DNA of 64,000 nucleotides. It comes from Pseudomonas sp. TTU2014-080ASC. GTDB taxonomy: Bacteria; Pseudomonadota; Gammaproteobacteria; Pseudomonadales; Pseudomonadaceae. The stretch spans positions 124,001 to 188,000 of the forward strand of contig NZ_LKKK01000015.1 of the NCBI RefSeq assembly GCF_001446935.1. Reading direction: 5' to 3'. The translations under genes were made by a program, and so were the position numbers. This document shows positions 27,006 to 36,231 of the stretch, one piece after another. The notes below the pieces were generated by a model. That model did no database searches, was not told where the DNA came from, and worked only from the letters and a program-made list of their open reading frames with translations. The stretch's first letter is position 1. Every line of letters begins with the position of its first letter.

Positions 27006-27153
27006 TTTCAACTCCTGAGGTTGTTGTAATTAGTCAGTTGAATCGAACGCAGGGCGATGCCCATTTTGACGCTGTGTTACCGAAAAACTTAAAGCCGCCT
27101 CCTCCCCTAGCCCTGCTAATGCAGATCAGCCTTTTAAAGGTGCATTGGTTGAT

Positions 27154-28491
27154 TTATTGAGCATCTTTGAAGCGATACCAGGCATAGGCCAAGCGTTGCC
27201 CAATGCGCAGGAAGGGCTGAAACGGAAAACGCTTGGGAACCTGATGGAGAAAATCGATCGCCGTGGGCTGAGCCTCACCTGCTGCCATTTGTGCCAGACG
27301 CTTACCCGCCTGCACCGAGAACGACACACCGCTACCTGCATAACCACCGGCTGAAAACACGTTATCCAGCCCCGGCACCTTACAAATAAAGGGCAGCGAG
27401 TTTTCACTGACGGCGACCCAACCGCCCCAGTTGTAATCCACCTCAATGCCGGCCAAAGCCGGGAACTTGCGGCACATTGCGTCATGCAGGTTCTGCCGGT
27501 GCTGCGGGTTCTCCGCATCGCGGCCAGTGATGGCGCTGCGACCACCGAACATAATGCGGTCATCCGGCAGACGTCGGTAATAGGAGAGCAAGTTGCGGGT
27601 ATCGAACATGCACTCGGAACCCACCAGGCTCTGACGCTTTTCTTCAGCTGTCAGCGGGCGGGTAACGATGATTTGCGAATGCACCGGCAGCACACGGCCA
27701 GCGGTGGCTTTATTAAGCGCGGGAGAGGTGTAGCCGTTGGTGGCCACAACCACACGGCGCGCGGTCACCACACCACCGGGCGTGACCAGACGATGACTGC
27801 CATTGCCGCTGTGCCATTCAGTCACTGGCGAGCGGGTGTGCACCTTGGCACCGGCAGCACGCGCCTGACGATGAATCCCCCAAGCCAGCTTCAGCGGGTG
27901 CATGGAGAAACCATCCGGCATATACAGCGCACCGAATGCTTCAGCGCCGTTGTGTACAGCTTTTACATTATCTGCTTCGACAAACTTGGCGCCGTACTTC
28001 AGCACATCGTTGTACAGACCGACTTCACGCTTCAGCCCTTCAACATGCGTGGCATGGCTGGCAACTTTGAACACACCATCAGGTTGTGCATCACAGTCGA
28101 TCTGACCGTCAGCAATCAAGCCACGCACGGTATTCAGACCCGCTGTCATTTCATCGAAATAGGCTTTGGCCGTGCTCGGCCCATAGCGCTTGATCAGCTC
28201 AGCAAGCGGCACCCGGCCACCGGAAATACGCGCAAAGCTGCCATTACGACCGCTGCAGCCCCAAGCCACTTGGTTGGCCTCCAGCACGACCGCACGGATG
28301 CCGTGCTCACGAGCCAGGTGCAGCGCACAGCTCAGACCGGTGTAACCAGCACCAATAATTGCGACTTCAACGTCCATGGCCCCATTAACCGGACCGTCAT
28401 CCTCCGGCGCAGTACCAGCAGTGTCCACCCAATATGAGGGCGAATGCGGCGCACCGACGCCGGGATGAGCATTGACAAGCGGATCGTACAA
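27154..28491 (-). CDS. FAD-dependent amine oxidoreductase (PuuB/OrdL-like)
   Basis: A 445-residue DAO-family flavoprotein. The FAD fold is VEVAIIGAGYTGLSCALHLA (about residues 41-60), with WGCSGRNGSFARISGG after it and a C-terminal FSAGGYAGSGVSFSVQAGKR. It is closest in layout to gamma-glutamylputrescine oxidoreductase PuuB and relatives that oxidise a primary amine to an aldehyde. The start is TTG, with GGAG six bases before it. It lies 148 bases upstream of the binding-protein genes on the same strand, and an AT-rich promoter-like region lies upstream. Confidence 0.88.
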   Translation of the reverse strand: MYDPLVNAHPGVGAPHSPSYWVDTAGTAPEDDGPVNGAMDVEVAIIGAGYTGLSCALHLAREHGIRAVVLEANQVAWGCSGRNGSFARISGGRVPLAELIKRYGPSTAKAYFDEMTAGLNTVRGLIADGQIDCDAQPDGVFKVASHATHVEGLKREVGLYNDVLKYGAKFVEADNVKAVHNGAEAFGALYMPDGFSMHPLKLAWGIHRQARAAGAKVHTRSPVTEWHSGNGSHRLVTPGGVVTARRVVVATNGYTSPALNKATAGRVLPVHSQIIVTRPLTAEEKRQSLVGSECMFDTRNLLSYYRRLPDDRIMFGGRSAITGRDAENPQHRQNLHDAMCRKFPALAGIEVDYNWGGWVAVSENSLPFICKVPGLDNVFSAGGYAGSGVSFSVQAGKRLAQMAAGEAQPTAIDFLHQVPKRFPFQPFLRIGQRLAYAWYRFKDAQ

Positions 28492-29056
28492 TTTATGCTC
28501 CGTATCGCTGTGCGATTTATATTTATCACATACGATTAATCCTTATTAATTTTTTGATTTATGTCAATCGAATAGTTAGCTCCCCCTGGCCACGTAGCCT
28601 CACTGAGGCTATCCACTCATTTGAAGGGCTAATACCTCTGCAGCGGCGCTAAAAAGCGCTGAGATAGCAAGCGGATTTAGCACAGGGAAATCTACGGATG
28701 CGCCATGGCACTAGGCACAGAAGATGCCCGGACGTGACTCTTGAAGCGCGATCAGGCAACAGCCATCCCGCGGATGAGCGAATGCGGGCTGCACGAATAA
28801 AAGTGCAGCTGAAATCAAAAGAAATATTTAATTCCAAAGCCACGGAATGAGTGGGCCGTGTAGGAAGCCAGCCCGCAGTCATACCAGCTAAAGCAGACTG
28901 TGTTGCAGTGGATTGATAGAGCGGTAGAAACCCGCCGCCAATCGCAGCGCCCGTATGTCACAGGCCATCAGCGGCGGGTGGTGTCAGGACATCAACTGAT
29001 AGGTAGCGGTGAAGCCAGCCTGTGGACAATATCTGGCATCACATTACAGACACGCC
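28492..29056. other. Intergenic region upstream of the PuuB-like gene
   Basis: This is 565 bases without a convincing gene. The part near 28500-28570 is very AT-rich. A minus-strand TTGACA lies at 28562-28567 as a possible -35; no clear -10 was found. ATCGC-TGT-GCGAT (28504-28516) is a perfect 5-3-5 dyad close to the start codon. Bases 28600-29056 show nothing I can identify; a 77-codon minus-strand frame at 28649-28882 has no supporting signal. Confidence 0.5.
28504..28516. promoter_or_regulatory. Dyad near the start of the PuuB-like gene
   Basis: ATCGC-TGT-GCGAT is a perfect inverted repeat 13 bases before the TTG start of the PuuB-like gene (minus strand). Its position fits a repressor site. 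The IclR-family protein encoded at 18554-19345 is a candidate binder, by context only. Confidence 0.35.
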
Positions 29057-30673
29057 TCACGCCACCTCCGCAGGCTCAAACGTGTGGCTTTGCGCCGCTT
29101 TCCACATACGTGAATAGAACTCGCCGGACACGCCGCCGTTAAGCAAGTCACCCGGCTTGAGGAATACGTGCAATTGCGAGTACAGCTTGATCTCGCTGGC
29201 GGACATACGCCGCACCAAGTGCTTAGCTTCGATCTGCTCAGGGTGTTTCAGGCCCGCTGCAGCAAGCATTTCTGCCAGAGCCTTGAGGGTGTTGGTGTGG
29301 AAGCTGTAGACGCGCTCGGCTTTGTCCGGCACCACCAGGGCGCGCTGGCGTAGCTCGTCCTGAGTAGCCACGCCGGTCGGGCATTTGTTGGTGTGGCAGG
29401 ACTGGCTCTGGATACAGCCGATGGCAAACATAAAGCCTCGGGCCGAGTTGGCCCAGTCAGCGCCCAGCGCCATGACGCTGGCAATGTCGAATGCGCTGAC
29501 GATCTTGCCGCTGGCACCGATGCGGATTTTGTCGCGCAGGCCTACGCCAACCAGGGTGTTGTGGACAAACAGCAGGCCTTCACGCAGCGGCACGCCGATG
29601 TGATCGGTGAACTCCAGTGGAGCTGCGCCGGTGCCGCCCTCTTTGCCGTCCACGACGATAAAGTCCGGGAGGATGCCGGTTTCCAGCATGGCTTTGGCGA
29701 TGCCCATAAACTCCCACGGATGGCCCAGGCAGAATTTGAAGCCGACCGGTTTGCCATCTGACAGCTCACGCAGGCGCTGAACGAATTGCAGCAGCTCGGT
29801 GGGGTTGGAGAACTCGGAATGGCTGGCCGGTGATACGCAGTCCTGCCCCATCGGTACACCACGGGTGCTGGCAATTTCCTGGGTGATCTTGTGCTTAGGC
29901 AGGATGCCGCCGTGGCCCGGCTTTGCGCCCTGGCTGAGCTTGATTTCGATCATCTTTACTTGCGGGTCGGCGGCTTGCTCGGCAAAGCGCTTAGGATCAA
30001 AACGCCCGTCTTCCGTGCGGCAGCCAAAGTAGCCGCTGCCCAGTTCCCAGACCAGATCGCCACCGTTTTCACGGTGATACGGGCTGATGCTGCCCTCGCC
30101 GGTGTCGTGATAGAAGCCGCCCATTTTCGCGCCACGGTTCAGCGCACGGATAGCGTTGGCGCTAAGCGAGCCGAAGCTCATAGCGGAGATATTGAAGACT
30201 GACGCGGAATACGGGTGCTTACACTGCGGGCCGCCAATGGTGATGCGGAAGGTGGCCGGGTCACAGTGCACCGCCGGGGCCATGGAGTGGCCAATAAACT
30301 CAAAGCCGTTCTCGTAGACATCCGCCAGCGTGCCGAAGGCTTTTTCCGAGCTTTGCTTTTTAGCGCGGGCGTAAACCAGTGAGCGCTGAGCCCGGGAAAA
30401 CGGCAGCTGCTCTTTATCGTTTTCTAGCAGATATTGGCGAATTTCAGGGCGAATCGCTTCGATCATGTAGCGAAAGTGGCCAAGTATCGGGTAATTGCGT
30501 AAAACGGCATGCCGCTTCTGGGTCAAATCACGCCAGCCCACCACGCTCAGTACCGCTGTAATCAGGGTGATAACCCACAGCCATTCGTGTGCGCCGAGAA
30601 ACGGCAAGCTGAACAGAGTGAAGAGAACGCAAAAGCCGAAAAAGGCATAGCGGTTTAACAATGAGAAACTCAT
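29057..30673 (-). CDS. Membrane-anchored FMN-binding glutamate synthase-like protein
   Basis: A 538-residue protein. Two hydrophobic segments occupy about residues 8-45, followed by the FMN/iron-sulfur domain of the glutamate synthase large subunit (GSLSANAIRALNRGAKMGGF, the K-x-SQGAKPGHGG loop, and VDGKEGGTGAAPLEF). The cluster motif SCHTNKCPTG has two of the three 3Fe-4S cysteines, with the third just upstream (CIQSQSC). The glutaminase and ammonia-channel domains are absent, so it is not a normal GltB. The ATG at 30673 has AGGAG five bases upstream. Role in the amine region is unknown; re-assimilation of released nitrogen is only a guess. Confidence 0.85.
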   Translation of the reverse strand: MSFSLLNRYAFFGFCVLFTLFSLPFLGAHEWLWVITLITAVLSVVGWRDLTQKRHAVLRNYPILGHFRYMIEAIRPEIRQYLLENDKEQLPFSRAQRSLVYARAKKQSSEKAFGTLADVYENGFEFIGHSMAPAVHCDPATFRITIGGPQCKHPYSASVFNISAMSFGSLSANAIRALNRGAKMGGFYHDTGEGSISPYHRENGGDLVWELGSGYFGCRTEDGRFDPKRFAEQAADPQVKMIEIKLSQGAKPGHGGILPKHKITQEIASTRGVPMGQDCVSPASHSEFSNPTELLQFVQRLRELSDGKPVGFKFCLGHPWEFMGIAKAMLETGILPDFIVVDGKEGGTGAAPLEFTDHIGVPLREGLLFVHNTLVGVGLRDKIRIGASGKIVSAFDIASVMALGADWANSARGFMFAIGCIQSQSCHTNKCPTGVATQDELRQRALVVPDKAERVYSFHTNTLKALAEMLAAAGLKHPEQIEAKHLVRRMSASEIKLYSQLHVFLKPGDLLNGGVSGEFYSRMWKAAQSHTFEPAEVA

Positions 30674-30710
30674 ACAGACTCCTAAATACACGGGCCATCA
30701 GGTTTGCTCC

Positions 30711-30722
30711 GGCAGCGCTGCC
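30711..30722. promoter_or_regulatory. Perfect 12-base dyad upstream of the GltS-like gene
   Basis: GGCAGCGCTGCC is fully self-complementary and lies 38 bases before the start of the FMN protein. It could be an operator or a chance palindrome. Confidence 0.25.
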
Positions 30723-30887
30723 CTCCCCATTGGGCATGGCGCAACCGCAACTGCGTTGGCTGCGGCGAATCTAAACCGAAAGCAGCGAGGCGATTCGAGC
30801 TTACTGCAGGAATCGCCCCCCAGCTTGGGCCTGTGTTAATGCCGTTGGTTCAACCCCTATCACATTACATTTCTACACCCAGTCGGG

Positions 30888-32075
30888 CTAATGCGCGCGC
30901 TGGGTTGATCGCAGCGAAGCCACCTCACCAGCGTTGACCCGCGTAGCCTGATTGCCCCACTGACTGCGCAGGTAGTTGGCCAGACCAGCCAGCTGCCCAT
31001 CATCCAGCGTCCAGCCGTAGCCGGGCATGGCATAGCCCATATGCTCCAATGTTCGCGGACTGTGCGAGCCTTTCAACAGCACTTGCAACAGGCTGCTGGG
31101 GTTATCCGAAATCACGGTTGGGTTTCCGACCAGTGCGGGCACCACGTAGTCCACGCCCTGCCCTTCATTTCCGTGGCAAACCGAGCAGTAACTTGCATAC
31201 AGGCGCTGCGCCTGCGGGTCGGGCTCAGTTGGCGGAGCAGAAGCGCGTGCCGACTTTGGAACGCGACTGTTAGCCAGCAGGTATTCAGCCAACCCGGTAA
31301 GGTCCTCTTGGGTAAAGTACTGACTGCTGTGACTGATGACATCCGCCATCGGCCCGCTGACGCTGAAGTCTTTAGATCGGCCTGTGCGCATCAGTGACTG
31401 CAGTTCAGCAGCCTCAATATTGAGACTACGCAGATCGCTGGCGTACCAACCATCCAACTCGGCACCGGCCAGATAACGCTCGTCGCCTTCATCCATGGCC
31501 AGCTCCTGCATCGCCCAGCCGCGCGGAGTGTGGCATGCGCCGCAATGGCCAAGGCCCTGCACCAGATACGCACCGCGGTTGTATGCAGCACTCTTGTCCG
31601 TGTTGGCGACATATTCATCAGTGTCGTGGAACAGCCACTGCCAGATGCGTAACGGCCAGCGCATGGACAGCGGCCACGGAATGTCATTGTCACGGTTGGC
31701 TACAGGTTGCGGCTGCACCTCTTTCATGAAGTAGTCATACAGCCCGCGCATGTCTACTTCAGTGAGTCTGGCGTAACTGGTGTAAGGCATCGCCGGGTAC
31801 AGCGCCTGCCCTTCGCGGCCGATACCCTGACGCATGGCGCGGTCAAAGTCCTCAAAGGTGTAAGCACCGATGCCGTTTTCCTTATCCGGTGTGATGTTGG
31901 TGGAGTAGATTTTGCCCAGCGGCGTGTCAAAGGCGACACCGCCCGCCATAAAGGCTCCGTCTGCAGAGGTGTGGCACGCGGTGCAATCGCCCACGCGAGC
32001 GAGATACTCACCCTGACTGGCAACAGCCGGGAGCGATACGCCCAGAAGCGCGGCAATAAGAATCAGACTGCGCAT
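30888..32075 (-). CDS. Exported triheme cytochrome c, dehydrogenase electron-acceptor type
   Basis: A 395-residue periplasmic cytochrome. Signal peptide 1-19 ends after AVA. Three haem-binding motifs are present: CTACH (C31-H35), CGACH near residue 178 and CSVCH near residue 296. This layout matches the cytochrome subunits of membrane-associated alcohol, gluconate and sorbitol dehydrogenases, which pass electrons from a flavoprotein to ubiquinone or a terminal oxidase. The start at 32075 has GGAGG seven bases upstream. It begins two bases after the stop of the exported flavoprotein, so the two almost surely form one enzyme. Confidence 0.92.
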   Translation of the reverse strand: MRSLILIAALLGVSLPAVASQGEYLARVGDCTACHTSADGAFMAGGVAFDTPLGKIYSTNITPDKENGIGAYTFEDFDRAMRQGIGREGQALYPAMPYTSYARLTEVDMRGLYDYFMKEVQPQPVANRDNDIPWPLSMRWPLRIWQWLFHDTDEYVANTDKSAAYNRGAYLVQGLGHCGACHTPRGWAMQELAMDEGDERYLAGAELDGWYASDLRSLNIEAAELQSLMRTGRSKDFSVSGPMADVISHSSQYFTQEDLTGLAEYLLANSRVPKSARASAPPTEPDPQAQRLYASYCSVCHGNEGQGVDYVVPALVGNPTVISDNPSSLLQVLLKGSHSPRTLEHMGYAMPGYGWTLDDGQLAGLANYLRSQWGNQATRVNAGEVASLRSTQRAH

Positions 32076-32077
32076 GA

Positions 32078-33982
32078 TCACACCTCCCCGCCAGACAGTT
32101 CGGAAACCGCCCGCCAAGCCTGATCAATCGCGGCATGGGCATAGGGATTCCAGTCCGAGTCAGAGTTGGCAATGGTGATATTGCCAATGGGCTGACGCGC
32201 CCGCTCGATGATGCGGTCGGATTCATCCTCGTCATCGAACATGCCGTTGAAGAAGTAGGAATAGCCGTGCGCCCAGCGGTTGACGGTAATCTCGGCGATA
32301 TCGCGCTGGTGATCAAAACCGCCGGGGCCGAACATGGCCTGCAGCTGCTCACGGGTCTGCCGCTCAATTTCTGCAAACGGCGTCCCCAGCAGATACGCCC
32401 GGCCTTTGCGGGCCTGATCGCGGGCACTAAGACCACTGCCTGGCATGACCGGCACCATGATCATATGCAAACCGATGGGCTGGCCTGGGTCTCGGGAATG
32501 TGTGTAGCCGCCCAAATTGACCGGGTAATCCAGCTTGACCACACAGTACGGTGCGGTCGGGCAATACACATCATGCACGCCCAGCTTCTTCACGGCTTGC
32601 CAATTGCGGATCACCACCTTGGTGTACACCAGTGGCAGTTTGACGTTTTGCGCCAGTGCGTCTTTCTGCGCCTGTGGCATTTCCGGAACCATGTACGGGA
32701 TGAGCATGTTGTACCCCGCCATCACCACATGCTTAGCGCGAACACGGGCCAGTTTGCCGTCGCGCACATAACCCAGATCAACCCGACTCTGGCCGTCAGC
32801 CTGAATGTTCTGTGCTTTGACCGCCGTGCTATTCAGGCGCAGGCGCACCTTGCTACTGTCTTCATCCAGCTTGGCGTAATCGAACTGAGCCAGCTGTATG
32901 TCCTCCATGCTGTGCCCGGGGGGAGCCACCTGAGGGATCAGTTTGCGCACCATCAAACGGGCCAGCGTGGCGTTGCCGTCAGGGAAATGGAAAATGTACG
33001 GATCATCCAGCTCCGCCTGCTCTTCTGCGCTCATCGGCGGTAAGCCCAAGCCCTGAAAGCCCGGCAGGCCGCACAGGCGGGCATCGGCACAGGAGGTGGC
33101 ATCAATGCCAACGGCCTGAAAGTCGTTGGTCTGCTGCTGAAAATAACGGATAGCCGAAGGCGGCAGACCCACTTTGTCACGCAGGAAGTCACGGTAGCTG
33201 TTGCGCTCGCACCAGTGCGTTTTCTCCTCCGTGCTCATGCCGGCGAGATAGTCTTTGGCCTCTGTATGCAGGGCAATCAGCGCCTTGCGCTCAGCCTCAG
33301 GCAGCGGGAAGTCGCTGATAAATTCCGGGTAAGGTCGGGCATTCATGCGGTCTTTGGGGATGTCGTCCGCCACTTTGCGGGTGGGCGAGCCGGTGACCAG
33401 TTTGTCTACGCCGAAGTTGGCGCGGTCGAAGAACACACCGCGAGACAAGCCAAGATCCGGGTAAAACTGAGTGTCGAATGCAGCTTCCAGGCGATCGAGG
33501 TTCACCCCCAGATCCTCCAGCATCTGCAACGCCCGCTCACTCCAGATGGAGCGCGGTGATTGCAGCGATTCACTGCCGCCGTATTCCAGCACCAGGCTGT
33601 TTTCAGTCTTACATTCGTGGCGCTTGGCGTGGCCGCCAAAGTCGTCGTGGTTGTCCAGAATCAGGATGCGCTGGTCGTTACCAAAGCGCTGCTGATAGTA
33701 CATAGCAGCTGCCAGCCCACTGATCCCGGCACCGACTACGATCAGATCGTATTCAGCTTCGAGCTTAGCGCTGTCGATGTCGTACTGTTTGCCGCCACGG
33801 GCCAAGCCATGTGCGACCTCAAAAGAACCGTCGTGGTTGCCGCGCATGCCGTCCAGAGTCGGCGGGTAATACAGCGTACGGTCCTGCAGTTGCGTACTGG
33901 CCTGAAGAAGGGAGCCGGGCAGCATGCCGGCAGCGACACTGATGGCCACTCCATTGAGAAAATCACGGCGGGTTATTTCCAT
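32078..33982 (-). CDS. Tat-exported flavoprotein, spermidine dehydrogenase-like
   Basis: A 634-residue protein starting MEITRRDFLNGVAISVAAGM, a twin-arginine signal. The FAD fold DLIVVGAGISGLAAAMYY is at about residues 79-96, followed by LDNHDDFGGHAKRHE. The overall layout resembles SpdH, which splits spermidine into 1,3-diaminopropane and 4-aminobutanal in the periplasm. The gene has AAGG upstream and is followed two bases later by the cytochrome gene. The substrate is assigned only by family resemblance and by the PotABC-like and PuuB-like genes nearby. A 5' hairpin CTGGCGT-TTAC-ACGCCAG lies at 34012-34029. Confidence 0.8.
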   Translation of the reverse strand: MEITRRDFLNGVAISVAAGMLPGSLLQASTQLQDRTLYYPPTLDGMRGNHDGSFEVAHGLARGGKQYDIDSAKLEAEYDLIVVGAGISGLAAAMYYQQRFGNDQRILILDNHDDFGGHAKRHECKTENSLVLEYGGSESLQSPRSIWSERALQMLEDLGVNLDRLEAAFDTQFYPDLGLSRGVFFDRANFGVDKLVTGSPTRKVADDIPKDRMNARPYPEFISDFPLPEAERKALIALHTEAKDYLAGMSTEEKTHWCERNSYRDFLRDKVGLPPSAIRYFQQQTNDFQAVGIDATSCADARLCGLPGFQGLGLPPMSAEEQAELDDPYIFHFPDGNATLARLMVRKLIPQVAPPGHSMEDIQLAQFDYAKLDEDSSKVRLRLNSTAVKAQNIQADGQSRVDLGYVRDGKLARVRAKHVVMAGYNMLIPYMVPEMPQAQKDALAQNVKLPLVYTKVVIRNWQAVKKLGVHDVYCPTAPYCVVKLDYPVNLGGYTHSRDPGQPIGLHMIMVPVMPGSGLSARDQARKGRAYLLGTPFAEIERQTREQLQAMFGPGGFDHQRDIAEITVNRWAHGYSYFFNGMFDDEDESDRIIERARQPIGNITIANSDSDWNPYAHAAIDQAWRAVSELSGGEV

Positions 33983-34149
33983 GTCTGCACCTTGTCTGGT
34001 CCTGTGGGCAACTGGCGTTTACACGCCAGCTCCATCACTCGGCCAGACAGGACTGCGTCCGTTAAGGAAAATAATCCCGTAAGGGCTCTATCGTTAAGCC
34101 GAAGTGTCCGACAAAACTATAGGCACACTTGACCAATCCTGCCGCAGAC

Positions 34150-34986
34150 TTACTCGGCGATCAGCCAATCCAGACGCCAGCCGCCCTGCGTCTGGCCGAG
34201 CAAGTTGGCCAGCCACGGCAGCACTTCGCGCAGCTCATCCTCCAGCCCCCATGGTGGATTGCTGATAACCAGACCGGAACCATTCAAGCGCTGTGCATCA
34301 TCGGTCGGATGCACGAACAACTCGACGCGCAGCAGTTTAGGTGCGCTGCTCTTTTCCAAATCGCTGTAGAAGCGCTTGAGCTGGCGCTCATCCTTAATCG
34401 GATACCAGATAGCAACGATGGCCTGGCGCATGCGGCCGATGGCTTCGTTGAGGGATTCGACACAGCGTTTCAGTTCATCAGCCTGCTCAAACGGCGGGTC
34501 GATCAGCATCAGCATGCGCTTTTCGCGGGTCGGTAGCAGCGCCCGCGCCACATGCCAGCCTTCACCACGGTGCACGGCAACACGCGGATCGCGCGCCATG
34601 TTTTCCTTGAGCAGCGCGCCGTCTTCCGGGTGTTTTTCGTTGAACTGCAGGTGATCCTGATCACGCGCCAGACGCCGCGCCAGCTCCGGTGAACCGGGGT
34701 AATGACGGAGCACGCCGTCCTTATTCATGCGCCGGAGGATGTTCAGGTAATCGCCGAGCGCGGCCGGCACATCTTCAGCCTGCCACAGGCGGCTGATGCC
34801 TTCCAGATATTCGCCCGTGCGGCTGGCCTGATCGCCCTGCAGGTCATACAGACCAACGCCTGCGTGGCTGTCGATGTAGGCAAACGGGGCCTCTTTGCGC
34901 GACAGCAGACGAATAATGCTGCTAAGGACGTAATGTTTGAGAACGTCGGCGTGGTTACCGGCGTGGAAGGCGTGGCGGTAGTTCAT
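34150..34986 (-). CDS. rlmJ: 23S rRNA (adenine2030-N6)-methyltransferase RlmJ
   Basis: A 278-residue SAM-dependent methyltransferase that methylates A2030 of 23S rRNA. It starts MNYRHAFHAGNHADVLKH, the family N-terminus. The SAM-site segment YIDSHAGVGLYDL and the catalytic MLIDPPFEQ are present, with a further NPPWGLEDEL near the end. AGGAG lies eight bases before the start. It is divergent from the nitronate monooxygenase gene. Confidence 0.95.
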   Translation of the reverse strand: MNYRHAFHAGNHADVLKHYVLSSIIRLLSRKEAPFAYIDSHAGVGLYDLQGDQASRTGEYLEGISRLWQAEDVPAALGDYLNILRRMNKDGVLRHYPGSPELARRLARDQDHLQFNEKHPEDGALLKENMARDPRVAVHRGEGWHVARALLPTREKRMLMLIDPPFEQADELKRCVESLNEAIGRMRQAIVAIWYPIKDERQLKRFYSDLEKSSAPKLLRVELFVHPTDDAQRLNGSGLVISNPPWGLEDELREVLPWLANLLGQTQGGWRLDWLIAE

Positions 34987-35106
34987 TGGGCAGGCTCCTG
35001 TGACCGCATAGTTTACCCGTTTGGATTAGAATTCCGCAGCCGCAACGCGCCCTCCTTCCATTTCGGCTTGCGTGTGCGAGCCGAATGTCATTGCCGGAGT
35101 CCCCCG

Positions 35107-36150
35107 ATGAGCCTGAAAGACCTGCTGCAAATCGACATTCCACTGATCCAGGCACCGATGGCCGGTGTGCAACTGCACGAGCTGGCCGCAGCTGTTTCCA
35201 ATACCGGCGCGCTGGGCTCCCTGCCCTGCGCCATGCTTGATGCCACCGGGCTTGAGCGCGAGCTGACGGCGCTGCGCAGCAAAACGGACAAACCGTTCAA
35301 TCTCAACTTCTTCTGCCACACACCGGCCCAGCCTGAAGCTGAACGCGAAGCGGGCTGGCGGGCGGCGCTGGCACCTTACTACGCTGAACTGGGCATCGAC
35401 CCGGCCAGCATCCCCAGCGGTCCTGGGCGTCAGCCGTTCAGTGCAGAGCTGGCGGAAGTTCTGGAACGCTTTAAGCCTGCGGTGGTGAGTTTCCATTTCG
35501 GCCTGCCAGCGCCGGAACTGCTGCAGCGAGTCAAAGCCACCGGCGCAAAAGTGCTCAGCTCTGCCACAACGGTTGAAGAAGCCATCTGGCTGGAGCAAAA
35601 CGGCGCAGACGCCATCATCGCCCAAGGCCTTGAGGCCGGCGGCCATCGCGGTATGTTCCTGACGGATGACATCACCAGCCAGCTCGGCACCTTCGCCCTG
35701 CTGCCGCAAGTGGTGGCCGCCGTGAAGGTGCCGGTGATTGCCGCGGGCGGCATCGCCGATGCAGACGGCGTACGCGCAGCCATGAGCCTCGGGGCCAACG
35801 GCGTACAGATCGGCACGGCCTACCTGTGCACCCCCCAGGCCAGCACCAGCGCCATCCACCGCGCGGCGCTGCAAAGCCCGGCAGCCCGCCATACCGCGCT
35901 GACTAACCTGTTCAGCGGCCGCCCGGCGCGTGGCATCGTCAACCGCGTGATGCGTGAGCTGGGGCCAATCAGCAAGGTGGCTCCGGGCTTCCCGCTGGCA
36001 ACCGCCGCCATCACGCCGTTGCGCAGCAAGGCAGAAAGCCAGGGCAGCGGCGATTTCACCCCGCTCTGGTCGGGCCAGAACGCCAGCGGTTGCAAGCCGA
36101 TTGATGCCTCCGAGCTGACCCTGGAGCTGGCGCAAGGCTTCACCCGTTGA
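35107..36150 (+). CDS. Nitronate monooxygenase (2-nitropropane dioxygenase family)
   Basis: A 347-residue FMN enzyme with a TIM-barrel. It starts IPLIQAPMAGVQLHELAAAV. The class I catalytic histidine is in EAGGHRGMF, and PVIAAGGIADADGVRAAMSL is the FMN phosphate site. It detoxifies alkyl nitronates such as propionate 3-nitronate. The frame stays open to 34702, but GGAG before the ATG at 35107 and the conserved N-terminus fix the start. Confidence 0.92.
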   Translation: MSLKDLLQIDIPLIQAPMAGVQLHELAAAVSNTGALGSLPCAMLDATGLERELTALRSKTDKPFNLNFFCHTPAQPEAEREAGWRAALAPYYAELGIDPASIPSGPGRQPFSAELAEVLERFKPAVVSFHFGLPAPELLQRVKATGAKVLSSATTVEEAIWLEQNGADAIIAQGLEAGGHRGMFLTDDITSQLGTFALLPQVVAAVKVPVIAAGGIADADGVRAAMSLGANGVQIGTAYLCTPQASTSAIHRAALQSPAARHTALTNLFSGRPARGIVNRVMRELGPISKVAPGFPLATAAITPLRSKAESQGSGDFTPLWSGQNASGCKPIDASELTLELAQGFTR

Positions 36151-36231
36151 CCGCGTATCACGCTTATTAATGATGCTGGGAGGGCTCGGGCAGGCTGTTT
36201 AGACTCCACGGATTGATTGTGGAGATCACCC

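Noticed and set aside
28649..28882. Minus-strand 77-codon frame upstream of the PuuB-like gene
   Set aside because: There is no ribosome site and no similarity, and it lies in a region without clear coding signals.
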